A stretch of DNA of 64,000 nt from NCBI RefSeq assembly GCF_002454115.1, contig NZ_DKIH01000013.1:650575-714574 (forward strand). Reading direction: 5' to 3'. Position numbers and translations under genes: made by a program. Origin of the DNA: Sphingopyxis sp. UBA6723 (GTDB lineage Bacteria; Pseudomonadota; Alphaproteobacteria; Sphingomonadales; Sphingomonadaceae). Below the pieces are notes generated by a model, which had not been told where the DNA came from, made no database searches, and worked only from the letters and a program-made list of their open reading frames with translations. Positions 46,506 through 55,946 of this stretch are shown piece by piece (within the stretch, counting starts at the first letter, position 1; the number at the start of each line of letters is the position of its first letter).

Positions 46506-47428
46506 CTGATATTTCCTGCAATGATGGCGGCGATCTCGTCGGCGTCGAAGGGGCGAAGGTCGTCGATGGTTTCACCGATGCCGATCGCGTGGATCGGAAG
46601 GCCATGACGCTCGGCCGCCGAAACGAGCACGCCGCCGCGCGCGGTGCCGTCGAGCTTGGTCATGATGAGGCCCGTAACCCCAGCGACTTCGCGGAACACG
46701 TCGATCTGCGCCAGCGCATTCTGCCCCGTCGTCGCGTCGAGCACGAGCACGACATCGTGCGGCGCCGCGGGGTTGAGCCGCCCCAGCACGCGCTTGATCT
46801 TGGCCAGCTCGTCCATCAGCTCGCGCTTGTTCTGAAGGCGGCCCGCGGTGTCGACGATCAGCACGTCGATCCCGGTCGCAGTCGCCTGTTTGACCGCGTC
46901 GAACACGATGCCCGCGCTGTCGCCACCCTCGGGGCCCGCCATGATCGGGACGCCCAGCCGTTCGGCCCAAACCTTCAGCTGGCCGATCGCGGCGGCGCGG
47001 AACGTATCGCCCGCGACCAGCATCACGCCATAATCCTGTTCCTGGAACAGGTGCGCCAGCTTGGCGATCGTCGTGGTCTTGCCGGACCCGTTGACCCCGA
47101 TCACCAAGATGACCTGCGGGCGCGGAAAGGCGTCGATGTCGAGCGGTTCGGCAACAGGCCGCAGCACCGCAGCGATTTCTTCGGCGACGATCTTGCGCAG
47201 TTCCTCGACCCCGCCCGCGACGGCATCGCGCCGTGCAGCCAGCCGCTCGCGGATACGCGCCGCCATCGCCGGACCCAGGTCGGCGGTAATCAAGGCCTCT
47301 TCGATGCGGTCGAGATCATCCTCGTCCAGCCGCGCCTTGCCGGTCAGCCCCGCCAGATTTTCGCCCAGCCGCTCCGACGTGCGCCGGAACCCGCCAAGCA
47401 GTCGTTCGCTCCAGCTTTGTCCGCTCAT
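46502..47428 (-). CDS. ftsY: Signal recognition particle receptor FtsY
   Basis: 308 residues. SRP GTPase with G1 GVNGSGKTTTIAKLA, G3 DTAGR, and G4-like TKLDGTARGG. The acidic A domain typical of E. coli is nearly missing: only a short N-terminal stretch precedes the N domain, as in many alphaproteobacteria. It docks Ffh-ribosome complexes at the membrane; ffh itself is in this window at 51544. Confidence 0.97.
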   Translation of the reverse strand: MSGQSWSERLLGGFRRTSERLGENLAGLTGKARLDEDDLDRIEEALITADLGPAMAARIRERLAARRDAVAGGVEELRKIVAEEIAAVLRPVAEPLDIDAFPRPQVILVIGVNGSGKTTTIAKLAHLFQEQDYGVMLVAGDTFRAAAIGQLKVWAERLGVPIMAGPEGGDSAGIVFDAVKQATATGIDVLIVDTAGRLQNKRELMDELAKIKRVLGRLNPAAPHDVVLVLDATTGQNALAQIDVFREVAGVTGLIMTKLDGTARGGVLVSAAERHGLPIHAIGIGETIDDLRPFDADEIAAIIAGNIR

Positions 47429-48759
47429 GCGGCAATGTCCTGTACGATGGGGGTGGCGATCATGCGGTCTCCGTCGCGTGCGGTCATCCGCACGGCGATG
47501 ATGGTGCCCGGCGCGGCAGGCGCGGTCAGGCGGATGGCGGCGAAATTTTCGGCATGGCCTGTCAGCCCGTCGCGCTCGACCAGCACCGCGGCGGTGGCGC
47601 CGATCTGGCGGTCGAGCCAGTCCTGCCGCCGCCGTGCATTGGCTTCGCGCAGCGTTGCAGCGCGCTCGCGCGCAATACTGCGCCCGACTTGCGGCATACG
47701 GGCGGCGGGGGTTCCGGCGCGCGGACTGTAGGGAAAGATATGGCCGAAAATGATGTCACAATCGTCGATCAGCGCCAGCGAGTTCGCGAACATCGCATCA
47801 TCCTCGGTCGGGAAGCCGGCGATCAGGTCGGCGCCGATCGCAATTTCGGGGCGTGCGGCTTTGAGCCGCGCGACAAGCGCCACGGCGTCGGCGCGGCGGT
47901 GGCGGCGCTTCATCCGCGTCAGCACCATGTCATCGCCCGCCTGGAGCGACAGGTGGACGTGCGGCATGATGCGCGCTTCCCGGGTGATCAACGCAAACAG
48001 CGCATCGTCGATGCGGTTCGGGTCGAGCGACGACAGGCGCAGCCGTTCGATCGGCAGCGCCAGCAGCGCCTCGACCAGCGCCGCCAGCGTCGTGCCGCTG
48101 TCGTCACCATAGCTCGCCAGATCGACCCCGGTCAGGATGATCTCGCGCTGGCCGCGGTCCAGCGCGGTGCGCGCGGCCGCGACCACCGCCCCGCCCGTCG
48201 CCGACCGCGCCATCCCGCGCGCCATGACGGTCGCGCAAAAGGTGCAGCTATGTGAACAGCCGGTCTGGACGCCAAGAAAAGCGCGCGCATGATCGGCGCC
48301 GGAGAGGGCGGGGCTGTAGGGCAAACTGCGCCCCTGCGAAGGCAGGGGCCCATCACCGGTACTATCGTCTTGCGATCGCCCTTCGTTTGGCGACGCGGTG
48401 GCAGGAGATGGACCCCCGCCTTCGCGGGGGAACAGGGAAGAGGATGAACGATAGCTCTCAACCAGCCCCTTCGCATCGTTGCGCACCACCCGCGCGCCCA
48501 TGTCCGCGAACCGCTCGGCTTCCAGCTCCGCCGCACATCCGGTGACGACAATCTCTACCCCCGGCCGCTCGCGCAAGGCCCGCCGTACCGCCTGCCGCGC
48601 CTGCCGCACCGCCTCGTCGGTCACCGCGCAGCTGTTGAAGATGATGGTATCGCGGGCGCCCGCCTCGAGTGCCGCGGCGCGAACCGCTTCCCCCTCGGCG
48701 ATATTCAGCCGGCAACCAAAATTGACGACGTCAACGCCGTCCAGCACCGCATCGCTCAT
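47425..48759 (-). CDS. mtaB: tRNA methylthiotransferase MtaB with in-frame repeat insertion
   Basis: 444 residues. MtaB adds a methylthio group to t6A at position 37 of tRNAs. The N-terminal UPF0004 domain has Cys16, Cys44 and Cys75; the radical-SAM cluster is Cys168-x3-Cys172-x2-Cys175 (GCSHSCTFC). Between them, residues about 104-146 (for instance FPREGGGPSP and GDGPLPSQG) are not part of the family and are encoded by a family B repeat at 48328-48432. Overlaps dapF and ftsY by four bases each, so it must be translated through. Confidence 0.93.
   Translation of the reverse strand: MSDAVLDGVDVVNFGCRLNIAEGEAVRAAALEAGARDTIIFNSCAVTDEAVRQARQAVRRALRERPGVEIVVTGCAAELEAERFADMGARVVRNDAKGLVESYRSSSSLFPREGGGPSPATASPNEGRSQDDSTGDGPLPSQGRSLPYSPALSGADHARAFLGVQTGCSHSCTFCATVMARGMARSATGGAVVAAARTALDRGQREIILTGVDLASYGDDSGTTLAALVEALLALPIERLRLSSLDPNRIDDALFALITREARIMPHVHLSLQAGDDMVLTRMKRRHRRADAVALVARLKAARPEIAIGADLIAGFPTEDDAMFANSLALIDDCDIIFGHIFPYSPRAGTPAARMPQVGRSIARERAATLREANARRRQDWLDRQIGATAAVLVERDGLTGHAENFAAIRLTAPAAPGTIIAVRMTARDGDRMIATPIVQDIAA
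48328..48432. repeat. Family B repeat copy 3, inside the mtaB reading frame
   Basis: gcgcccctgcgaaggcaggg with inner cccatcacc at one end and the inverse cccccgccttcgcgggggaa at the other. Length and frame leave mtaB open. The same repeat is intergenic at 12346, 25199 and 61585. Confidence 0.85.
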
Positions 48760-49562
48760 CCGAACTGCGCCCAGTCGGTTTCGCCCTCATATACCCGCGT
48801 CGCCGCGCCGCTCATCACGATCGGTTCGCCCGGCGCCCAGCGGATGACCAGATCGCCGCCGGGCAGCGATATCGTCACCGGCGACTGGACCAGCCCGGCG
48901 CGGATCGCGGCGACCGCGGTGGCGCACGCGCCGGTGCCGCAGGCTTGGGTCAGCCCGACCCCGCGCTCCCAGACGCGCAGCTGCAACTGGTTCTCGCCGT
49001 CGAGGCTCGCGACATTGACGTTGACACGCTCGGGGAACAGCGGGTCGGTTTCGATCCGCGGCCCCAGCGCATCGAGCGCCACCGCATCGGCCTCGGGGAC
49101 GAAAAAGACGATGTGCGGGTTGCCGACATTGACCGCGGCGCCATGCTCCAGCTCGTCCCATGCGACGGGCATGTCGCGCGTGTCCATCGGCATCGCGAGC
49201 GGGATCAGCTCCCAGTCGAACGACGGTTCGCCCAGCGTCACTTCGGCGCCGCCGTCGGCGGGGGTAACGCGCAGCATCCCGCCCAGCGTTTCGATCACCG
49301 CGGGCTGGCCGATCAGCGTCGCGACGCAGCGTGTCGCATTGCCGCACGCCTCGACCTCGCCACCATCGGCGTTGAAGATCCGCATCCGGACATCGGCCTT
49401 GCTCGACGGTTCGAGCAGGATCAGCTGGTCGCACCCGATGCCATGCCGCCGGTCGGCAATCGCATGCGCGCGCGCCGGCGTCATTTCGACCGCGCTGGCG
49501 CGCGCGTCGATGACGACAAAATCATTGCCCAGCCCATGCATCTTGGTGAAGCGATCCGCCAT
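48756..49562 (-). CDS. dapF: Diaminopimelate epimerase
   Basis: 268 residues. Converts LL- to meso-diaminopimelate for peptidoglycan and lysine. The two catalytic cysteines are in EACGNATRC and QACGTGACATA. The start MADRFTKMHGLGNDF is the conserved N-terminus. First gene of a four-base-overlap chain dapF-mtaB-ftsY-yciB. Confidence 0.97.
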   Translation of the reverse strand: MADRFTKMHGLGNDFVVIDARASAVEMTPARAHAIADRRHGIGCDQLILLEPSSKADVRMRIFNADGGEVEACGNATRCVATLIGQPAVIETLGGMLRVTPADGGAEVTLGEPSFDWELIPLAMPMDTRDMPVAWDELEHGAAVNVGNPHIVFFVPEADAVALDALGPRIETDPLFPERVNVNVASLDGENQLQLRVWERGVGLTQACGTGACATAVAAIRAGLVQSPVTISLPGGDLVIRWAPGEPIVMSGAATRVYEGETDWAQFG

Positions 49563-49665
49563 AGTTCGCGCATGTAAGGGGGCGGGCGTGGGAAGTCTAG
49601 CGATGCGGGGCAGGGCGTGCCCGCGGCTGGCGAACTCTCCCCTCCCTGGAAGGGAGAGGAGCAGG

Positions 49666-51297
49666 TTACCCAGTCTTGCGCAGCGGTTCTTGTTCTGGTG
49701 TCGGGGAGTGGCTCGGCGGCACCATCGGCGCACGCAACAAGCCGCGTTCGGCAAGCAGGCGTTCGGTGTCGGCGGCGGAGGCGGCGCGGCCGAAATACCA
49801 GCCCTGACCCTTGGCACAGCCCAGCCGCGTCAGTTCGATCGCGGTCGCTTCGTCCTCGACCCCTTCGGCGGTGATCGGCATTGCCAGGCTTTCACCCAGC
49901 CGCACGATCGCGACGACGATCGCCTGCGCATCGGGGCTGCCGCGCATCGCGGCGACAAAGCTGCGGTCGATCTTGATCCGGTCGAACGGCAGCGCACGCA
50001 GGTGCGACAGCGATGAGTAACCGGTGCCGAAATCGTCGAGGCTGAGCGACACACCCTGGTTCTTCAGGCTGGTGACGATCGAACGGACGAGCGGCAGATT
50101 TTCGAACAGCGAGCTTTCGGTAATCTCGACCTCAAGCTGGCTCGCGGGAAAACCGACCTCGACCAGCAGCTTGGTCAGCTTCTGGCTGAACCACGGATCT
50201 TTCAGTTGCTGCGGCGAGATATTGACGGCGAGCAGGATCGACGGATCCCAGCCTTTGGCGATTTCCATCGCCTGCCGGATGACCTGCAACGACAATTCGC
50301 CGATCAGCCCGCTTTCTTCTGCGACGGGGATAAAGCGTTCGGGCGGGATCAGGCCATATTCGGGCGATTCCCAGCGCATCAGCATCTCAAAGCCGACCAG
50401 CCGACCCGTCGCGATGTCAACCTGTGGTTCGAAATGCGGCACGAATTCGCCGCGCGGCATCCCTTCGCGGATGCCGGTTTCGATCTGGTTGCGCACCTGC
50501 ACCGCCATTTCCATGCCGGGTTCGAACCAGCAGAAGCGGTTCCGCCCTTCATCCTTGCAATGATACATCGCGATGTCGGCCTGGCGAACCATGGTTTCCA
50601 TCGTCACGCTCGCATCGTCGGCAAGCGCGATACCGAGCGATGCGCCGATGCGGATTTGCTGCGCATCATGGGCGACCGACGTTTCGAGCGCCGTGACCAG
50701 TTCGGCGGCGAGTGCGTCGATCGTGGCGCGGGCGGACGGTTCGAACGCCAGCATCGCGACAAATTCGTCGCCGCCCAGCCGCGCTTTGGTCGCATTGGGC
50801 GGCAGGATCGCCGAAATGCGTTCGGCGGCGACCTGGAGCACGCGGTCGCCGGCGGCATGGCCGTGGATGTCGTTGACGGTCTTGAAATGGTCCAGGTCGA
50901 GCAGGAACAGCGCCACGTGGCGATGGTCTGCGATGGCATCGACGATCTGCTGCTGCCCGGTCGCAAGTAACGAGCGGCGATTGAGGAAGCCGGTCAGCGG
51001 ATCGGTATCGGCCAGATAGCGGGCGCGCTGTTCCGCTTCGGTGCGCTCCCGGATTTCGCGGTTCAAATCTTCGTAACGCCGCCAGCCGAACAGGATCAGC
51101 GCCACATTCAGCACCATCGCCGCCGCCAGCGCGCGGTCGGGGCCGCCACCGATACCGATCAGCGTGTTCACCACCGCCTGAAGAACGGTGCTGCCGGTGC
51201 CAACGAAAAGCAGGATTGCGGCGACGACGATGCCGCCCGCAACGATGTCGCGCTTGGCCCCGGTGCTGCGGTCCAACTGTTTGGGCGTATCTGTCAT
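49666..51297 (-). CDS. GGDEF-EAL cyclic-di-GMP protein, membrane anchored
   Basis: 543 residues: two membrane helices (about 18-40 and 55-72), a GGDEF domain with intact ARLGGDEF, then an EAL domain. The EAL motif reads EML (GFEMLMRW), keeping the catalytic Glu; the other residues NISPQQL, DDFGTGYSSL, KIDRSF and AEGVED are present, so phosphodiesterase activity is likely. The I-site RxxD is not seen. The ATG at 51297 is the natural start; upstream sequence in frame is only the antisense of ffh. Confidence 0.93.
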   Translation of the reverse strand: MTDTPKQLDRSTGAKRDIVAGGIVVAAILLFVGTGSTVLQAVVNTLIGIGGGPDRALAAAMVLNVALILFGWRRYEDLNREIRERTEAEQRARYLADTDPLTGFLNRRSLLATGQQQIVDAIADHRHVALFLLDLDHFKTVNDIHGHAAGDRVLQVAAERISAILPPNATKARLGGDEFVAMLAFEPSARATIDALAAELVTALETSVAHDAQQIRIGASLGIALADDASVTMETMVRQADIAMYHCKDEGRNRFCWFEPGMEMAVQVRNQIETGIREGMPRGEFVPHFEPQVDIATGRLVGFEMLMRWESPEYGLIPPERFIPVAEESGLIGELSLQVIRQAMEIAKGWDPSILLAVNISPQQLKDPWFSQKLTKLLVEVGFPASQLEVEITESSLFENLPLVRSIVTSLKNQGVSLSLDDFGTGYSSLSHLRALPFDRIKIDRSFVAAMRGSPDAQAIVVAIVRLGESLAMPITAEGVEDEATAIELTRLGCAKGQGWYFGRAASAADTERLLAERGLLRAPMVPPSHSPTPEQEPLRKTG

Positions 51298-51543
51298 CTG
51301 GTTTTCCCCACCGTTACCCCGTAATGCCCGCAAAGCGGTGAAATTTGGGTTAAGTCGGCGCCGGTTTCGCTCGCTTGCCTTTGCGGGATGATCGGTGTAT
51401 TGGCGCCCCGTTCGGCCGCATCTTGCGAACGAGCTATCGATGTCCGCGACGGAAATTATGTCCACGGATAACCGCTGGTTGGCGAGGTTTCGCTCACCGG
51501 CGTGTTTTGCGTTGCGGGCGCCGAAACAAAGGATTTGTGGCGC

Positions 51544-52992
51544 ATGTTCGACAGTCTGAGCAATCGGCTTGGCGATGTTTTCGGGAAGCTCCGCGGTCGC
51601 GGCGCGCTGACCGAGGCCGACGTGCGCGCGGCGATGCGCGAAGTGCGAATCGCGCTGCTTGAGGCCGATGTCGCGCTGCCCGTTGTGCGCAGCTTCGTCG
51701 ATCAGGTCACCGACCTTGCGATCGGCCAGAACGTCCTGCGCTCGGTCACCCCGGGGCAACAGGTGGTCAAGATCGTCAGCGACGCGCTGACCGAAATGCT
51801 CGGCTCCGAAACCGCCGAGCTCGACCTCAACGTCGCCCCGCCCGCGGTGATCATGATGGTCGGTCTGCAAGGCTCGGGTAAAACCACCACCACCGCCAAG
51901 ATCGCCAAGCGGCTCAAGGAAAAAGAACGCAAAAAGGTGCTGATGGCGTCGCTCGACGTCAATCGCCCCGCCGCGCAGGAACAGCTTGCCGTCCTCGGCA
52001 GCCAGATCGACGTCGCGACGCTGCCCATCATCGCGGGGCAACAGCCGGTCGAAATCGCCCAGCGCGCGATGCAGGCCGCAAAGCTGCAGGGTTACGACGT
52101 CCTGATGCTCGACACCGCGGGCCGTCTCCACGTCGACCAGCAGTTGATGGACGAGATGCAGGCGGTGTCGCGCGCCTCGACGCCGACCGAAACCCTGCTC
52201 GTCGTCGACAGCCTGACCGGTCAGGACGCGGTGCAGGTCGCGCAGCGCTTTAGCGATCAGGTGCCGCTCACCGGCGTTGTGCTCACCCGCATGGACGGCG
52301 ATGCGCGCGGCGGCGCCGCGCTGTCGATGCGTGCGGTCACTGGCAAGCCGATCAAGTTCGCGGGTACGGGCGAGAAACTCGACGGGCTCGAACTCTTCCA
52401 GCCGTCGCGCATCGCGGGCCGCATCCTCGGCATGGGCGACGTCGTCAGCCTGGTCGAGCGCGCTGCCGAAACGATCCAGGCCGACGAGGCTGAGGCGATG
52501 GCGGCGAAGATGGCCAAGGGCCAGTTCGACCTCAACGACCTCAGAACACAGCTCAACCAGATGCGCCGCATGGGCGGCCTTGGCGCCCTCGCGGGCATGA
52601 TCCCCGGGATCAAAAAAGCGCAGGTCGCGATGGCGCAGGGCGGTGCCGACGACAAGATGCTGATCCATTTCGACGCGATCATGGGGTCGATGACCCCCAA
52701 GGAGCGCGCCAAGCCCGAAATCCTGACCGCGAAGCGCAAGATCCGCATCGCCAACGGGTCGGGCACCACGGTGCAACAGGTCAACAAGGTGCTGAAGATG
52801 CACCAGGAAATGGCCGGCGCGATGAAGAAGATCCGCAAGATGGGCGGGCTGAAAGGCCTCGGCGCGCTGTTCGGCAAGGGCGGCGGCATTCCCGGCATGG
52901 GCGGCGGCGGTGGCATGGGCGGAATGCCCGGCCTTGGCGGTGGTGGGTCGATCCCGCCGGAACTCGCAAATTTTATGAATAAAAAGAAGTAA
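51544..52992 (+). CDS. ffh: Signal recognition particle protein Ffh
   Basis: 482 residues: N domain, G domain (GLQGSGKTTTTAKIA, DTAGRLHVD, TRMDGDARGGAAL), then the Met-rich M domain with a Gly-rich C-terminus (GMGGGGGMGGMPG). Binds 4.5S RNA and signal peptides. It heads the group ffh-rpsP-rimM. The ATG at 51544 is chosen; 14 upstream in-frame residues are unlike the family. Confidence 0.98.
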   Translation: MFDSLSNRLGDVFGKLRGRGALTEADVRAAMREVRIALLEADVALPVVRSFVDQVTDLAIGQNVLRSVTPGQQVVKIVSDALTEMLGSETAELDLNVAPPAVIMMVGLQGSGKTTTTAKIAKRLKEKERKKVLMASLDVNRPAAQEQLAVLGSQIDVATLPIIAGQQPVEIAQRAMQAAKLQGYDVLMLDTAGRLHVDQQLMDEMQAVSRASTPTETLLVVDSLTGQDAVQVAQRFSDQVPLTGVVLTRMDGDARGGAALSMRAVTGKPIKFAGTGEKLDGLELFQPSRIAGRILGMGDVVSLVERAAETIQADEAEAMAAKMAKGQFDLNDLRTQLNQMRRMGGLGALAGMIPGIKKAQVAMAQGGADDKMLIHFDAIMGSMTPKERAKPEILTAKRKIRIANGSGTTVQQVNKVLKMHQEMAGAMKKIRKMGGLKGLGALFGKGGGIPGMGGGGGMGGMPGLGGGGSIPPELANFMNKKK

Positions 52993-53044
52993 TTACACCC
53001 GATTTTCAGTTTCTGGTTTCAGTTTACAGACAAAGGAAAATATC

Positions 53045-53710
53045 ATGGCTACTGCTATTCGCCTCGCTCGCGGCGGCTCCAAAAAGCGTCCTTATTACAA
53101 GATCGTCGTTGCCGATTCGCGCAGCCCGCGCGACGGCCGCTTCATCGAACGCATCGGCAGCTACAACCCGCTGCTCGCCAAGGACAATCCCGAGCGGATC
53201 AAGCTCGACGCCGACCGCGCGAAGCATTGGCTGAGCGTTGGCGCCCAGCCGAGCGACCGCGTTGCCCGCTTCCTCGATGCCGCCGGCATTCAGGAGCGCG
53301 CTGCGCGCAACAATCCGAACAAGGCTGTCCCGGGCGAAAAGGCCAAGGAACGCGCCGAGGAAAAGGCCCAGAAGATCGCTGACGCCGAAGAAGCGGCCGC
53401 TGCTGCTGCCGCCGCTCCGGCCCCCGAACCCGAAGCGGTCGAAGAAGCTGCTCCGGAAGTGGCCGCTGAAGAAGCTGCTGCGCCCGAAGCCGCGGAATCG
53501 GATGCAACCGGTTCGGTGAAGAGCGAAGCGACCGCCGAAGCCGTTGCCGAAGCCGTCGCCGACGAAACCCCCGCCGACGCGACCGCCGACGATGCGGCTG
53601 CGATGGCCGAACAGGCTGCTGAAGGCGGCCCGGCGGAGGAAGCTCCGGCTGCTCCCGCCGCCGATGAAGCTGCCGCTGAAGAAGCCGGCGAAGAAGCAGC
53701 CAAGGCCTAA
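53045..53710 (+). CDS. rpsP: 30S ribosomal protein S16 with long acidic tail
   Basis: 221 residues. Residues 1 to about 80 are a normal S16 (ATAIRLARGGSKKRPYYKIVV...DGRFIERIGSYNPL). The rest, about 140 residues, is Ala/Glu/Pro/Asp-rich and probably disordered (PEPEAVEEAAPEVAAEEA and similar). Normal S16 is 80-90 residues. It follows ffh by 52 bases and precedes rimM by 3. Confidence 0.97.
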   Translation: MATAIRLARGGSKKRPYYKIVVADSRSPRDGRFIERIGSYNPLLAKDNPERIKLDADRAKHWLSVGAQPSDRVARFLDAAGIQERAARNNPNKAVPGEKAKERAEEKAQKIADAEEAAAAAAAAPAPEPEAVEEAAPEVAAEEAAAPEAAESDATGSVKSEATAEAVAEAVADETPADATADDAAAMAEQAAEGGPAEEAPAAPAADEAAAEEAGEEAAKA

Positions 53711-53713
53711 ACC

Positions 53714-54208
53714 TTGGCCAACGCAAATCGCCCCGTCACCCTTGCCGCCATCGCCGGCGCGCATGGGGTGCGGGGCGAGGTGCGGCTGAAACTGTTTGGC
53801 GAAGGCGCGGAGGCCCTCCGCGCCTTTTCCGTATTTTCGGCCGGCGACCGGACCCTGACGCTGAAATCGGTGCGTCCCGCCCATCAGGGCGCGGTCGCCA
53901 CCTTTGCAGAAATCACCGACCGCAGCGGCGCCGAGGCGCTGCGCGGCACCGTCCTGACCGTCCCGCGTTCGGCGCTGCCGCCGCTGGGCGAAGGCGAATA
54001 TTACCACCATGACCTGCTCGGCCTGCCATGCATGTCGACCGACGGCAGCGTGGTGGGCGAAGTCGTCGCGATCGACAATTTCGGCGCCGGCGACATCCTG
54101 GAAATCGCCAAGCCCGACGGGAAGCGCTTCATGGTCCCGATGACGGAGCGCGCGGTGCCGGTGTGGAACGACGATAGCGTCACTGTAAACGCGGCGTTCG
54201 TCGAGTAA
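53714..54208 (+). CDS. rimM: 16S rRNA processing protein RimM
   Basis: 164 residues. The N-terminal RimM domain (LAAIAGAHGVRGEVRLK) is followed by a PRC barrel (EYYHHDLLGLPCMSTDG...FMVPMTERAVPVW). Assists 30S maturation near helix 33. Starts with TTG, 3 bases after the rpsP stop. It is normally followed directly by trmD, but here trmD lies 5.1 kb away. Confidence 0.94.
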   Translation: MANANRPVTLAAIAGAHGVRGEVRLKLFGEGAEALRAFSVFSAGDRTLTLKSVRPAHQGAVATFAEITDRSGAEALRGTVLTVPRSALPPLGEGEYYHHDLLGLPCMSTDGSVVGEVVAIDNFGAGDILEIAKPDGKRFMVPMTERAVPVWNDDSVTVNAAFVE

Positions 54209-54244
54209 CGACGGCTTTGGGGTGGATTCCCGACCTTCCCTATT

Positions 54245-54322
54245 CGTCATCCCGGCGAAGGCCGGGATCTCGCCGGTGCGTTAAACCGATAGGGTGAGAT
54301 CCCGGCCTTCGCCGGGATGACG
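54245..54322. repeat. Inverted-pair repeat, family C-like copy 4
   Basis: cgtcatcccggcgaaggccg and cggccttcgccgggatgacg are exact inverses; inner gggatctcgcc / gtgagatccc also pair. Located just after rimM, at the left edge of the segment that separates it from trmD. Confidence 0.8.
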
Positions 54323-54428
54323 ATGGAATAAAGGTCCGCAACCGGTCGCTTCCAGACGATAGCCCTCATCACGGATTGTCGGAGGCTCCTGGCGCTGTTA
54401 GCCTGACAGCGATTGCTGTGGAGGGACT

Positions 54429-55937
54429 ATGCGCTGGAAATCGGGTTTCGTTTTTGCTCTCATGCTTGGAGGCGCCGATCCCGCGGTGGCGCAAGAGTCC
54501 GCTCCTCAAACCCTCGAACAACTCGCCCCCGAAATTGACGCACTGTTCGCGACATATCAGGCCGACGCGCATATACCCGGCATGGTTTACGGCGTCGTCA
54601 AAGACGGCAAGCTCGCCCATGTAAAAGGCGTCGGTGTCCAGAATCTCGACGACAAGAGCGCCATCACCGCCGACAGCCGCTTCCGCATCGCCTCGATGAC
54701 CAAGGCGTTCACCGCGCTGGCAATCCTGAAACTGCGCGACGACGGCAAGCTGCGCCTCGACGACCTCGCTGAGGATCACATTCCCGAAATGAAGGGCTGG
54801 GTCTATCCGACCAAGGACAGCCCGCGCATTCGCGTGCGCGACCTGCTCCACCATGTCGGCGGCCTCGTCACCGATGATCCATGGGGCGACCGGCAACAGG
54901 TCTTGCCGCAGGCCGACTTCACCAAAATGATCGCCGCCGGGGTGCCGTTCAGCCGCGCGCCGCAAACAGCCCATGAATACTCGAACTATGGCTATGCGCT
55001 GCTTGGCCGCATCATCGCCAATGCGTCGGGCATGGCCTATGCGGATTATATCCGGCAGGCGATCCTGACCCCGCTCGGCATGACGAGCAGCGGCTTCGAC
55101 GTCACCAAGACCCCCAAGGCGCTCTATGCTCGCGGCTATCGCTGGGAAAATGAACGCTGGTCGCCCGAACCCGAAATGATCGACGGCGCCTTCAACGCAA
55201 TGGGCGGACTACAGGTCAGCGCCAATGACTATGCCAAATGGGTCGCCTTCCTGCTCTCGGCCTGGCCGGCGCGCAACGACGCGGACACGGGGCCGGTCAA
55301 GCGCGCGACGGTGCGCGAAATGGCGCAGGGCTTGAATTTCGTGACGGTGGCGAACCGCATCGGCGCCAGCGGTGCGACGGCGTGCAAACAGGCGGCGGCC
55401 TATGCGATGGGCTGGCGCGTCGCGCAGGATTGCGACCTTGGCCTGACGCTGGCGCATGGCGGCGGCTATCCGGGCTATGGCAGCCATGTCATGCTGATGC
55501 CCGACCATGGCGTCGGCATATTTGCCCTTTCGAACCGCACCTACGCCGGACCCTCGGCGCCGGCGTGGGACAGCGCGGTGGCGATGGACAAGGCGGGGCT
55601 GCTGCCGGAGCGGCGGATCACGACCTCGCCCGCAGTCTGGGAGATGTTCAACCGGGTGCGCGCGGCTTATGCAGAGGGCAATCTGAATCGCTTTCAGGGC
55701 GGGCTGGCGATGAACTTTCTGCTCGATCGGTCGGCGGAAAACTGGGCCGCGGAATTCGCGCGCCTGAAGGCTGCCGTCGGTGGCTGTTATGAGCATGAAA
55801 AACTGACCCCGACCGGAGCCTTGTCGGCCAATTTTCGCCTGATCTGCGAGCGCGGGCAGCTCGACGGCCAATTGCTGCTGGCGCCGACCGAACCGATCAC
55901 GTTGCAGGCGCTGCGCTTTCGCGTTGTGGCGCCCTGA
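54429..55937 (+). CDS. Serine beta-lactamase-like hydrolase (class C / PBP4* type)
   Basis: 502 residues with a signal peptide (…GGADPAVAQ). The class C/D-peptidase motifs are Ser89-x-x-Lys92 (ASMTK), Tyr184-Ser-Asn186 (EYSNYGYA) and HGG (LAHGGGYPGYG). The C-terminal ~120 residues are an extra domain of the kind found in serine hydrolases of this group. Probably a periplasmic D-aminopeptidase or esterase; true antibiotic hydrolysis is not implied. Confidence 0.9.
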   Translation: MRWKSGFVFALMLGGADPAVAQESAPQTLEQLAPEIDALFATYQADAHIPGMVYGVVKDGKLAHVKGVGVQNLDDKSAITADSRFRIASMTKAFTALAILKLRDDGKLRLDDLAEDHIPEMKGWVYPTKDSPRIRVRDLLHHVGGLVTDDPWGDRQQVLPQADFTKMIAAGVPFSRAPQTAHEYSNYGYALLGRIIANASGMAYADYIRQAILTPLGMTSSGFDVTKTPKALYARGYRWENERWSPEPEMIDGAFNAMGGLQVSANDYAKWVAFLLSAWPARNDADTGPVKRATVREMAQGLNFVTVANRIGASGATACKQAAAYAMGWRVAQDCDLGLTLAHGGGYPGYGSHVMLMPDHGVGIFALSNRTYAGPSAPAWDSAVAMDKAGLLPERRITTSPAVWEMFNRVRAAYAEGNLNRFQGGLAMNFLLDRSAENWAAEFARLKAAVGGCYEHEKLTPTGALSANFRLICERGQLDGQLLLAPTEPITLQALRFRVVAP

Positions 55938-55946
55938 CGCCGAACG

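Noticed and set aside
51298..52803. Minus-strand extension of the GGDEF-EAL reading frame across ffh
   Set aside because: It is antisense to ffh and has no domain; the natural start with two membrane helices is at 51297.
54429..55937. Beta-lactam resistance gene
   Set aside because: The SxxK/YSN/HGG motifs are shared by many esterases and D-peptidases; nothing shows antibiotic hydrolysis. The adjacent LysR is not next to it or divergent from it as ampR is from ampC.
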